Source: Selenomonas sp. oral taxon 920 (GTDB lineage: Bacteria > Bacillota > Negativicutes > Selenomonadales > Selenomonadaceae). From it: a stretch of 64,000 nucleotides of DNA. Position 1 is the first letter of the stretch. Each line of letters starts with the position of its first letter. Under the pieces are notes generated by a model that did not search any database, was not told where the DNA came from, and worked only from the letters and a program-made list of their open reading frames with translations. The position numbers were made by a program, and so were the translations under genes. The stretch covers positions 1,325,001 through 1,389,000 of the forward strand of contig NZ_CP017042.1 of assembly GCF_001717585.1 (NCBI RefSeq), read 5' to 3'. This document shows positions 17,190-24,169 of this stretch, piece after piece.

Positions 17190-17213
17190 GCCCCGAAAGG
17201 CTGTGCTGAATCG
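17190..17213 (-). repeat. GC-rich hairpin after DUF5049 gene
   Basis: CACAGCC and GGCTGTG arms surround a short loop, with TTTCTCTC following on the minus strand. The T-tract is weak, so it may be an mRNA-stabilising or partly terminating hairpin. Confidence 0.4.
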
Positions 17214-17226
17214 CTAGAATCATCGG

Positions 17227-17403
17227 CTATTTTCCACCCATGAGGATAAATCGTACATACGCCGCACGGTCTTCCTCGATGAAGCAGACCAGTTCGTAGA
17301 AGCCCTTCTCAAATGCAATGCGCTGAACACCGGGAACGTCGAACATATTCACTCGCCCCGAATTGCAGATGTCTATGATCTGTGCGAAAACCTTCTCGTT
17401 CAT
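17227..17403 (-). CDS. DUF5049 family phage protein
   Basis: 58 residues (MNEKVFAQIIDICNSGRVNMFDVPGVQRIAFEKG...). This closely fits DUF5049, a short protein found in firmicute phage late operons, often beside DUF4314 as here. The ATG at 17,403 overlaps the DUF4314 stop, so the pair is translationally coupled. Role unknown. Confidence 0.85.
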   Translation of the reverse strand: MNEKVFAQIIDICNSGRVNMFDVPGVQRIAFEKGFYELVCFIEEDRAAYVRFILMGGK

Positions 17404-17636
17404 GACTGACCGCCCTTCTGCATAATGCGGAATAAGTCCACGCCGGGGATCAAACTGAGCGAGGAGCCCGTCTCCCATCGGACAAGAAGCTGCCCCGCAT
17501 CGTCAATGCCCATAATCTCGCCCATCGTTCTCATCGGTGGAGCTTGCGGATCGTCCATCGCAAGGAGTTCCACCTTCGTCCCGCGCGGATACCGCTCTCG
17601 AAGTGCGGCGATCTGCTCCCTACTCGGAAATCGCAT
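17400..17636 (-). CDS. DUF4314 family phage protein
   Basis: 78 residues starting MRFPSREQIAALRERYPRGTKVELLAMDDP, the DUF4314 signature, and ending in a small beta-barrel-like segment (TMGEIMGIDDAGQLLVRWETG). GGAAGGAGG precedes the ATG at 17,636, which overlaps the preceding gene's end by 17 bases. Common in Clostridia and Negativicutes prophages; function unknown. Confidence 0.87.
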   Translation of the reverse strand: MRFPSREQIAALRERYPRGTKVELLAMDDPQAPPMRTMGEIMGIDDAGQLLVRWETGSSLSLIPGVDLFRIMQKGGQS

Positions 17637-18510
17637 GATCCACAACCTCCTTCCGATGTCCACTTTTGAATGCACTGCTGCCCGTAAGGTTCTGCAGGAG
17701 AATCTTACGCGACTGTTTGTAGGCGTTTCCGATCATACCAAGGCGCAGGAGAAAGCAGCGGAAAGCGTATTTCTCATTGTCCACAATCTTCTTCTTCGCC
17801 GTGACGCGCTTCTGCGTACGCGCCATCTGGCAGAACTTACTGATGAATTCAGCATAAGCCTTTGCCGTCTCGTCGGTGATTGTGCCGTGCAGCCACGCGA
17901 AGGTGATGCGGTCGTCGGTCAGCGTATAGGTTGCCTCTTTGATGTCGAAGGCGTGACGAATGAGCCGCCCCTTGCTCAGAAGGAGTGCGTCGAGATTCTG
18001 CAGTGCCGTTTCGGTGAAAAGGCTACGTGGAAGGCTGATGGAAAGGCTGTCCTCGCCGGATTCCGCGACGGCTTCCTCAGTCGGAGCAACTTCTGCTGCC
18101 GTTTCCGTCTGAATCTGCTTGTCTGCTTCCGTTTCTACTACGGTCGGCTCATCCGCAGCTGTTTTCGTCTGGCTCGGCTCGATCTCTGCCGTTTCTACTG
18201 CGGCGAGTTCATCCTCTGCCGCTTCCGTCTGGATCGGCTTGTCTTCCCCTGTGTCCGCGCAGGAAGCCTTGTTCTCGCCGTCCTCGGACATGAAGCCCGC
18301 CTCACGCAGTGCCGTGCGCACACGCGCAACAGTCGCTTCGTCGGTGGCATCGTCGAAGCAAAGGATGCCCGCCTTCGTGATCTCGAACGCGCCGACCTTG
18401 TAGGAAAAGCTCGGTGCGCCGCAGTAGGCGGGCTTTGTCTCGAGCACCTTTCCCACAATCCCGACCATCGCCTTGCGCTCTTCCTTCTGGATGTTGTAAT
18501 TGACCTTCAT
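17620..18510 (-). CDS. Phage 'virulence-associated' family protein
   Basis: 296 residues. The N-terminus (MKVNYNIQKEERKAMVGIVGKVLE...GAPSFSYKVG) and C-terminus (SLSISLPRSLFTETALQNLDALLLSKGRLI) match a family often labelled virulence-related in firmicute prophages, although no such activity is established. Between them (about 85-150) lies a low-complexity acidic linker of Glu-Thr-Ala-rich repeats. A strong AAAGGAGG precedes the ATG. It lies in the same operon as DUF4314 and DUF5049. Confidence 0.75.
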   Translation of the reverse strand: MKVNYNIQKEERKAMVGIVGKVLETKPAYCGAPSFSYKVGAFEITKAGILCFDDATDEATVARVRTALREAGFMSEDGENKASCADTGEDKPIQTEAAEDELAAVETAEIEPSQTKTAADEPTVVETEADKQIQTETAAEVAPTEEAVAESGEDSLSISLPRSLFTETALQNLDALLLSKGRLIRHAFDIKEATYTLTDDRITFAWLHGTITDETAKAYAEFISKFCQMARTQKRVTAKKKIVDNEKYAFRCFLLRLGMIGNAYKQSRKILLQNLTGSSAFKSGHRKEVVDHAISE

Positions 18511-18627
18511 TTTGAAAACCTCCTTTATGAACTTTGGTCATTACATTCATCACTCTAGCCGGGATAATTAGCAAGCAAATTGTGTTGTATACACCATAGC
18601 CTCAGTGAGATAAACCACAGCGTGTCA

Positions 18628-18909
18628 TCATTTCACAGAATGAGGAGTGGTCATGCGCTCGAGCATCTTGCCCGTCATCCAGATCGCGCCGTCAATGACG
18701 AGCGGCAGGAAGATGCGGTCGCGGAATCTGCACCATCCCGTCTCCTTCTCCGCGCTCTCCTTCAGTGCTGCCGTGTATGCCGCCGACACCTCACGCGCTG
18801 CCGGGAGTCCTTTCTCATGCAGCCAGAGGACGGTCGCTTCCTTTGCCTCCGTCCGTACAAAATCCCCCACATGATTCTTCAGTTCGTTTTGAATGTGTTC
18901 CAGTTTCAT
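18628..18909 (-). CDS. Small phage protein with C-terminal hydrophobic segment
   Basis: 93 residues. The ATG at 18,909 (GGAGAG 8 nt upstream) lies just after the amidase stop. The N-terminal half is charged and helical; the C-terminus has a short amphipathic/hydrophobic run (FLPLVIDGAIWMTGKML). Its place beside the endolysin makes a lysis-accessory role possible, but there is no true membrane helix pair as in holins. Function unknown. Confidence 0.65.
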   Translation of the reverse strand: MKLEHIQNELKNHVGDFVRTEAKEATVLWLHEKGLPAAREVSAAYTAALKESAEKETGWCRFRDRIFLPLVIDGAIWMTGKMLERMTTPHSVK

Positions 18910-18911
18910 CT

Positions 18912-19451
18912 TCAACACTCTCCTTCATAGTCCGTTATCCCACGCGCAATGGCACGGGCAAATTCATCCTGCCGGCTGCGAAGCAATCCTGCATCCCCTT
19001 CATGGTCAATAAACGCAAGCTCCACGAGCACAGCGACCGCATCCGTGTTGCTCAGAACGTACAAACCGTTGACACCGGGCTTCGCTCCCTTTGTACCTCG
19101 ATCCACAGTTCCGAGCGCATCCACAATTTGGTTCTGGATGCACTGTGCCAGTTTCTCCCCCTCGCCGCTACCGTAGTGGTGCCAGACCTCCGTCCCCTGT
19201 GCCACACCGTTGCACGCATTGCAGTGGATGGAGATAAACACATCGGCTTCCGCACAGTTGGAAACCGAAACGACCTCATGCAGACTATCGGACTGCAAGT
19301 TGCTGACCACCTCAACACCTGCGGCACTCAAATAGTCCGCCGCAAGATCAGCGACATTCTTTGCCACATCACATTCCCGCAGCCCATACCCGCACGCACC
19401 GGGATCTGGATTCCCGTCCGGCGCATGACCCGGATTCAAAAACACACGCAT
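18912..19451 (-). CDS. N-acetylmuramoyl-L-alanine amidase (endolysin)
   Basis: 179 residues, a single Amidase_3 (zinc) domain. Visible elements are the first zinc His in FLNPGHAPD (H9), RECDVAKNVADLAADYL with the Glu, SIHCNA with the second His, and the catalytic Glu in LVELAFIDH. It cleaves the amide bond between muramic acid and the stem peptide, so it is the probable endolysin. It has no signal peptide or wall-binding domain. It lies near the start of the late operon, far from the holin end. Confidence 0.9.
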   Translation of the reverse strand: MRVFLNPGHAPDGNPDPGACGYGLRECDVAKNVADLAADYLSAAGVEVVSNLQSDSLHEVVSVSNCAEADVFISIHCNACNGVAQGTEVWHHYGSGEGEKLAQCIQNQIVDALGTVDRGTKGAKPGVNGLYVLSNTDAVAVLVELAFIDHEGDAGLLRSRQDEFARAIARGITDYEGEC

Positions 19452-20710
19452 TATGCTCCCTCCTTTGGCACATCCGCATACGGAATGCGCTCACCATCAC
19501 GTTCCAAAAATACATCTTCTGCATTGCCGTCCTTGCTCTGGATGTACCGCTCAACAGCGACATCCACGAACTTCGGCTCAAGTTCCACACCATAGCAGAT
19601 ACGCCCCAACTGGTCACACGCAATCAGCGTTGAAGCAGAGCCAAGGAATCCGTCGAGAACGATACCGTTCGTCTGCGTACACTGTTTGACAAGGTAGGCG
19701 ATGAGCGGCACGGGCTTCGAGGACGGATGTCCGCAGCCATCCTTCTTCGAGTCCTTAATGCGGTCGAATGCAAAAACGGTGGTCTGCTTCTGATCGCCAT
19801 ACCATCTGTGCCGACCGTCCTTCTTCCATCCCCAGATAATCGGCTCGTGAATGTACTTCCAGTCCGTCCGTGTAAGAACGAGACGATCTTTCTTCCACAC
19901 CAGACCTGCGCCAACTTTAAAGCCCGCATCCTCATAAGCGTCATGAAAGATGCGGGCTTTTGCTGTTGCGTAGAAAACGTAGATGGAAGCATCGGTCGCC
20001 ATCACCGAGTGGAAGGCAATAAAGGCAGATTTCAGGAACTCGTAGGCATCCTTGTCATTCAGATCATCGTTCTTGATTTTCCCGGAGGAACTTTCCAGAG
20101 CCACAAAATATGGCGGGTCCGTGCAGACGAGATTTACCTTTTCTCCGCCGAGCAGCCGCTCGTATGTCTCCGAAAGAGTGGAATCTCCGCAGATAATACG
20201 GTGCTTGCCGAGATGCCAGACATCGCCCGATCGAGCAACACAAGGCTTTTGCAGTTCTGCATCCACATCGAAGTCATCTTCCTGTGCTTCACCGTCATCC
20301 AGTGAGAGTAGGTCAGCGATTTCAGCTTCGTCGAAGCCTGTGAGCGAGAGGTCAAAGTCCATGCCTTGTAGGGCTTCCATCTCGATACGCAGCATATCTT
20401 CGTCCCACCCTGCGTCAAGTGCGAAACGGTTGTCCGCGAGGATGTATGCCTTCTTCTGTGCCTCCGTCAGATGATCCACAAAGACGCACGGTACGCTCTC
20501 CATCCCCTCCGCCCGTGCCGCCGCAACACGTCCGTGTCCTGCGAGAATGCCATACTTCTTGTCGATAATGACTGGACTGACGAACCCGAACTCGCGCAGA
20601 CTTCCGCGCAGCTTATTAATCTGCTCGGGCGAATGCGTCCTCGCATTGTTGGCATACGGCACGAGTTTGGCAATCGGAACGAGCTTCATCTCTGATGTTG
20701 TTTTGTTCAA
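19451..20710 (-). CDS. ParB-like nuclease/DNA methyltransferase fusion
   Basis: 419 residues. Residues 10-100 form a ParB/Srx-type domain (LVPYANNARTHSPEQ, GILAGHGRVAAARAEGM). The C-terminal 270 residues are a beta-class amino-methyltransferase, with catalytic DPPY (VCTDPPYF) before the SAM site (DGFLGSAST). This fusion is common in phage late operons upstream of the terminase and probably methylates phage DNA. The start is a TTG at 20,710 with AGGAGG 7 nt upstream; an ATG seven codons later is the alternative. Confidence 0.9.
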   Translation of the reverse strand: MNKTTSEMKLVPIAKLVPYANNARTHSPEQINKLRGSLREFGFVSPVIIDKKYGILAGHGRVAAARAEGMESVPCVFVDHLTEAQKKAYILADNRFALDAGWDEDMLRIEMEALQGMDFDLSLTGFDEAEIADLLSLDDGEAQEDDFDVDAELQKPCVARSGDVWHLGKHRIICGDSTLSETYERLLGGEKVNLVCTDPPYFVALESSSGKIKNDDLNDKDAYEFLKSAFIAFHSVMATDASIYVFYATAKARIFHDAYEDAGFKVGAGLVWKKDRLVLTRTDWKYIHEPIIWGWKKDGRHRWYGDQKQTTVFAFDRIKDSKKDGCGHPSSKPVPLIAYLVKQCTQTNGIVLDGFLGSASTLIACDQLGRICYGVELEPKFVDVAVERYIQSKDGNAEDVFLERDGERIPYADVPKEGA

Positions 20711-20801
20711 TGTTTAACCTCCTCAACTAAGCAGGATTTTTTATATGTTTTACCGAATCAACTAAATAGAGTTGAGAGTTTGGAAAGAGAGGGATTATGT
20801 G

Positions 20802-21326
20802 ATGAAAAAGATAGTACTTTCTTTGATTGCCGGTTGGATTCTTTTTATTGCAACAGCATATGCTAGTCCATATGACGGCTATGACATTACAAACAAAGTC
20901 GAACAATATGGTGATGACGTACGGACTGTTGCCGCATTGCCAAAGCCCAACAAACCTCCAAAGCAGAATTATATGTTTGGGGACACAAACTATCCTCTTG
21001 TTGGACTCACTACATATGGCGCTATCTTTCTTGATAAGACAAGTTGCAAGTACGAGATTGCAGATGGTGTAGCAATTATTTCTTGCCTTGTTTATTATGG
21101 CAGTGGAGGTGCTGACGGTAACGGAAATGCCGCGAAACATTCTCCGACGATCATTCGGTTCAGCACTTACAAGACAGATAAACGGGTCATAAAATTCTTG
21201 AGTTCTGTTTCTCCAAATACCGGAAAGAATGATACCGAAAGCACATACCGATCTGACAACGGCTTTTTGAATGGTCTGTTTTGGTATTGTGCCGGAGTCC
21301 TTGATCTGAGCCAGTATCTCGATTAA
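20802..21326 (+). CDS. Secreted prophage cargo protein (moron) 3
   Basis: 174 residues with a clean signal peptide (MKKIVLSLIAGWILFIATAYA, cleavage before SPYDG). The mature part has three cysteines and a GAIFLDKTSCKYEIADGVAIISC strand pair. GAGAGGG precedes the ATG at 20,802; the in-frame TTG ten codons earlier lacks a good site. It points against the late operon between the small terminase and the methyltransferase and has its own terminator. No family recognised; likely exported lysogeny cargo. Confidence 0.78.
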   Translation: MKKIVLSLIAGWILFIATAYASPYDGYDITNKVEQYGDDVRTVAALPKPNKPPKQNYMFGDTNYPLVGLTTYGAIFLDKTSCKYEIADGVAIISCLVYYGSGGADGNGNAAKHSPTIIRFSTYKTDKRVIKFLSSVSPNTGKNDTESTYRSDNGFLNGLFWYCAGVLDLSQYLD

Positions 21327-21343
21327 CCTAAACTAAAAATACG

Positions 21344-21376
21344 GAGCATCTATCTATGGATGCTTCTTTTATTTTC
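21344..21376 (+). terminator. Terminator of cargo gene 3
   Basis: GAGCATC (21,344-21,350) pairs with GATGCTTC (21,359-21,366) around an 8-base loop, followed by TTTTATTTT. It lies directly downstream of the plus-strand cargo gene and runs into the 3' end of the small terminase gene. Confidence 0.75.
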
Positions 21377-21929
21377 TTGACCTCAGCAGCCGCTCCATAC
21401 GATCTTCCTGCGGCGAGCCGCTGAATGTCGTGGTGCAGTTTTGCTTTACGATGTCGAAAATTTCATACCAAAGCAGATTGGACTGCTTCTGAAACGCCTG
21501 TCCCATTTGGACGAAGGGGCTTGCAATCGCCCCGCCTGTAGTCGGATGCTTGCCAATGAGCCCGTATTGACTCATTGCTTCCTCACATTGGATGAAACGG
21601 GCAAATGCCTGTGCGTAGCTTTCGATGAGACGAGGATTCACGAGACGCTCACAGCCGCGCTCCTTCAGCCACAACCATGTCTCGCGGAAAATCTCATCCG
21701 CACCGAGCGGCTTTCCGTTCCTCTGCCGTGCGGACAGGAATTCGCTCGGGGTTGGCATTTCCTCGCCGTAGAGGTCGGCGGCATCCACAAGGTTTGTGCC
21801 ATCCAACTCCGTCGTTGGGAACTCCATGATGTGCGCCGTGCGCCCGCCCGCAATTTTATCTGTCAGTGGTTCAGGTTTATCTCCCGCCCGGATACGCCGC
21901 CCTCCGCGATTTGTTCCGTCACGCGCCAT
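21369..21929 (-). CDS. Phage terminase small subunit, P27 family
   Basis: 186 residues. The P27-type pattern is visible: a basic N-terminus, FRETWLWLKERG, then LIESYAQAFARFIQCEEAMSQYGLIGKHPTTGGAIASPFVQMGQAFQKQ. It binds the packaging site and recruits the large subunit. In most P27 phages the large terminase follows directly; here about 4.7 kb with methyltransferase, endolysin and small genes intervene. Confidence 0.92.
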   Translation of the reverse strand: MARDGTNRGGRRIRAGDKPEPLTDKIAGGRTAHIMEFPTTELDGTNLVDAADLYGEEMPTPSEFLSARQRNGKPLGADEIFRETWLWLKERGCERLVNPRLIESYAQAFARFIQCEEAMSQYGLIGKHPTTGGAIASPFVQMGQAFQKQSNLLWYEIFDIVKQNCTTTFSGSPQEDRMERLLRSRK

Positions 21930-22041
21930 CTTCTCGCCCCCATTCCTTTAATACCCCGTTTGAACTGACGTTTTTGTGCGTGCGCCCCCTCCCCGGTCCA
22001 GTAACGGCGCGGTTTTAGAGATTTGACCTCCCCCTAGGGGT

Positions 22042-22398
22042 CTATCTGTCGCCACTGCCACGTTGGTGAATCCGCTCATGGCACGATACGCAGAGCGACA
22101 TCAAATTGCTCTCATCATGTGTGCCTCCCTCAGAAATCGGTCGGATATGATGCACGAGTGTCGCAAGGACGTATCTCCCCCGTTCTTTGCATTGCTCGCA
22201 GAGCGGATGCCCTGCCAAATGACGATCACGAATCCTGCGCCATGCACTGCCGTATCTCTCGTGCTGATCGTAGCCGCGCGTGAAGTGGTCATAGTGCCGC
22301 TGCATCGTTTTCTCGTGCGTCTCGCAGTAGCAGCTCTTTCGATCCGTAAGGTTCGGACACCCCGTCATGCGGCAGGGTCGCTTCGGCTTTCTCGGCAT
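22042..22398 (-). CDS. Phage HNH endonuclease
   Basis: 118 residues, starting MPRKPKRPCRMTGC with GAGGAGGTG before the ATG at 22,398. The N-terminal zinc-ribbon cysteines (CRMTGCPN...CYCETH) precede the HNH core: LCEQCKERGR, LVHHIRPISEGGTHDESNLMSLCVSCHERIH. Phage HNH proteins at this position, before the small terminase, assist terminase cleavage in cos-type HK97-like phages. It is the first gene after the late promoter/terminator region. Confidence 0.92.
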   Translation of the reverse strand: MPRKPKRPCRMTGCPNLTDRKSCYCETHEKTMQRHYDHFTRGYDQHERYGSAWRRIRDRHLAGHPLCEQCKERGRYVLATLVHHIRPISEGGTHDESNLMSLCVSCHERIHQRGSGDR

Positions 22399-22416
22399 CG
22401 CGCACCTCCTCGTGGC

Positions 22417-22460
22417 ATCAAAAAAGCCCTCGCGGAGAATTTCTTCTCCGAGAAGGCTGA
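22417..22460 (-). terminator. Strong terminator between late promoter and first late gene
   Basis: On the minus strand AGCCTTCTCGGAGAA pairs with TTCTCCGCGAGGGCT (15 bp, one mismatch and one G-T) across a 4-base loop, followed by TTTTTT. It lies about 20 bases after the predicted late transcription start and 19 bases before the HNH gene. Confidence 0.85.
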
Positions 22461-22486
22461 TTCCATATCCTATTTTTGCTGAGTCT

Positions 22487-22495
22487 ATCATATCA
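22487..22495 (-). promoter_or_regulatory. Late promoter, extended -10
   Basis: The minus strand reads TGATATGAT (22,495-22,487), a near-perfect extended -10. No good -35 lies 17 bases upstream; that space is instead filled by the first TGACAT-type repeats (22,508 onward), as in an activator-dependent promoter. Confidence 0.6.
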
Positions 22496-22507
22496 CATTG
22501 GTCATAC

Positions 22508-22592
22508 TGACATCAATCTGACATTCACTGACATTTTGTGACATTTTTCCGCTTTTTGACATTTCATGACATTCCCTGACATTTCATGACAT
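22508..22592. repeat. Eight helically phased TGACAT repeats (late control region)
   Basis: TGACAT begins at 22,508, 22,519, 22,529, 22,539, 22,557, 22,567, 22,577 and 22,587, at intervals of 11, 10, 10, 18, 10, 10 and 10 bases. All copies point the same way, so they lie on one face of the helix. They stand between the DUF1492 regulator gene and the late promoter, a likely multimeric binding site for that regulator. Confidence 0.8.
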
Positions 22593-22602
22593 TTCCTTCT
22601 CT

Positions 22603-23013
22603 TCACGAAGGAACGACCACACTTTGCAGACCGCGCTCATGGATACGGTATATCTGCCGTTCCCCGACTTCCATGCGCCTGGCAATCTCCGTGACCGTGT
22701 GATACCCCATGTAGCGCATCTCCAAGACCAACCGCTCATCCATATCCTCCACAGCCTGTATCACGCCATAGATTTCGGCGCGGAGGCTTACCAAGCGATC
22801 AATCTCACGATCAATCTCTTCCTCCTGCTCCACCAACTTCACCACCACATCGGAGAGCTTGTGCGGATTCTTTGTTGCACGCCCCGGCATATCGCTAAGA
22901 ACGGTGGTGGTCTTGGTGGCCATGCTGCGCAGCCGCACGGACTGTTCCAGCATGCTGTCTATTTTTCTGTCAATCTTGAATGCCTGGCTCAGATATTCCT
23001 TAGCGGTCATCAT
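22603..23013 (-). CDS. DUF1492/ArpU-type late transcription regulator
   Basis: 136 residues. The N-terminal coiled coil (MMTAKEYLSQAFKIDRKIDSMLEQ..., EEIDREIDRLVSLRAEI) is followed by a sigma-70 region-4-like helix-turn-helix (DERLVLEMRYMGYHTVTEIARRMEVGERQIYRIHERGL). This is the DUF1492 pattern found before the late genes of firmicute phages. The ATG pair at 23,013/23,010 follows AGAAGGG; its stop is 11 bases from the TGACAT array. It probably activates the late promoter. Confidence 0.88.
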   Translation of the reverse strand: MMTAKEYLSQAFKIDRKIDSMLEQSVRLRSMATKTTTVLSDMPGRATKNPHKLSDVVVKLVEQEEEIDREIDRLVSLRAEIYGVIQAVEDMDERLVLEMRYMGYHTVTEIARRMEVGERQIYRIHERGLQSVVVPS

Positions 23014-23015
23014 GA

Positions 23016-23528
23016 TCAGCCCTTCTTTTCGTAGCGGGAGCAGCCCGGCTGCCAAACGTCGCCACCTGTATATCCTATGGGAACAGTCTGCCCCGCCTCC
23101 TGCACACAGTCGTTGCAGTTCCAGCATGTAAGTCGATGGGCGCAGGATGTGCAGATACATTTTTTGCAAGACGCGTGCGTTCCGCAGCGGTCATGGGGCA
23201 TGACTTCCTCGCTGTCAAATTCCTCTGTACCTTCCCAAATTGTCAGCCGATGATGAACGGCGTACAGATATTCCTCCATGCAGCCGTTGCTGTTCTTCCA
23301 GTTGCCTGCCATGATCACACCGTTGCATTTGCCGAGAAGCGTCTTGCACTGTTCCAAGACCGTATCGTAGGGAATCTTGGCGGCCTTCAAGTGCCGCATG
23401 CCATCGAGCGGATTAACGAACAAGATATGCGGATATTTCTTGGAAAACTCTGCTGCAATCGCCGCTGCTGCCTTGCGGTTCTCTTTTTCAGCCCCCGTGT
23501 AGGGATGGGAAATATAAATCATGTTCAT
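23016..23528 (-). CDS. DUF4406 protein with cysteine-rich C-terminus
   Basis: 170 residues. The first 105 residues (MIYISHPYTG...NRKAAAAIAAEFSKKYPHILFVNPL...CNGVIMAGNWKNSNGC) match DUF4406, a nucleoside 2-deoxyribosyltransferase-like fold. The tail (115-165) has about ten cysteines (CGTHASCKKCICTSCAHRLTCWNCNDC), probably zinc-binding. AAAGGAG precedes the ATG. It is encoded between RusA and the late regulator; substrate unknown. Confidence 0.82.
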   Translation of the reverse strand: MNMIYISHPYTGAEKENRKAAAAIAAEFSKKYPHILFVNPLDGMRHLKAAKIPYDTVLEQCKTLLGKCNGVIMAGNWKNSNGCMEEYLYAVHHRLTIWEGTEEFDSEEVMPHDRCGTHASCKKCICTSCAHRLTCWNCNDCVQEAGQTVPIGYTGGDVWQPGCSRYEKKG

Positions 23529-23545
23529 AGCGATCTGCTCCTTTC

Positions 23546-24013
23546 TTACTTGCAGTGCCTCAGCGCGTCTCTTGCCGTAGGGTCGCTGTAGCCTTCTCCA
23601 TTGCGGTTCGAGGTACGCTGCAAGCCCAGCTGCTTGATCTCAATGTGAATCCCCGGCTCTGCCGCCCACTGTTTTTCCACGATCTCCCGCACGACTTGGG
23701 CATCGTCCTTCCAGTAGCCGCACCTGGTCATGCAGTCCTTGAGCATTTTCTGCAGATTGTCGGTGTCCGGGCGGGTCGTGCGCCACTCGCCGCTTTTATG
23801 GGATTTGCCCACCGAGAAGAGCCATGTGGTGCGAAGCTCTAAGGCTCCGTCCAGAGGTGCGGTCGGACGATATTTCCCCAGATGTGCGGTCAGAAGCACC
23901 TTTGCCTTCTTTAGGGGAGTCGGGTCATAAAATATCGGTCTGCCGCCCACGATCCGCACGGATTTCTCCTGCGCGGTCACCGTAGGAGGATTGATGTCGA
24001 GGAAAAATATCAT
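23546..24013 (-). CDS. rusA: RusA-family Holliday junction resolvase
   Basis: 155 residues. The RusA core is visible: NPPTVTAQ near the start, KAKVLLTAHL, and the metal-binding stretch RPDTDNLQKMLKDCMTRCGYWKDDAQV with the essential aspartates. It resolves branched DNA during phage replication and recombination, probably freeing concatemers for packaging. It lies after the helicase/primase genes across a palindrome-rich gap. Confidence 0.9.
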   Translation of the reverse strand: MIFFLDINPPTVTAQEKSVRIVGGRPIFYDPTPLKKAKVLLTAHLGKYRPTAPLDGALELRTTWLFSVGKSHKSGEWRTTRPDTDNLQKMLKDCMTRCGYWKDDAQVVREIVEKQWAAEPGIHIEIKQLGLQRTSNRNGEGYSDPTARDALRHCK

Positions 24014-24055
24014 TTTCTAAACCTGCCTTTCTTTTGGTTCCTCTCGGCTGTTTTG

Positions 24056-24158
24056 TCACGTTACTCTCCTCAAAGGGGAAGGACAGGACGTAGTACGTCC
24101 TTCCCACTTTGGGAGGGTAACGACGTTTCTTCTGTTTATATGTATATATAAACAGCGT
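24056..24158. repeat. Palindrome cluster between primase and RusA genes (candidate origin)
   Basis: Arms of about 25 bases at 24,060-24,084 and 24,097-24,121 (GTTAC...GGAC and GTCC...GTAAC) form an imperfect inverted repeat; inside it GGACGTA/TACGTCC (24,086-24,100) is a second palindrome. An AT-rich hairpin, CTGTTTATAT/ATATAAACAG, follows (24,132-24,155). There is no T-tract, so these are not ordinary terminators. Position beside the replication genes suggests an origin or recombination site. Confidence 0.5.
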
Positions 24159-24169
24159 AGAAGAAGAAT

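Noticed and set aside
17425-18558. 377-codon plus-strand frame
   Set aside because: Antisense to three well-supported small phage genes with strong start sites; its length comes from their codon bias.
18628-18909. Second holin beside the amidase
   Set aside because: Only one short, weakly hydrophobic stretch is present, with charged residues on both sides; not a convincing membrane protein.
22508-22592. Possible CRISPR-like repeat array
   Set aside because: The units are 6-7 bases with 4-base gaps and helical phasing; CRISPR repeats are longer with unique spacers of 30 or so bases.
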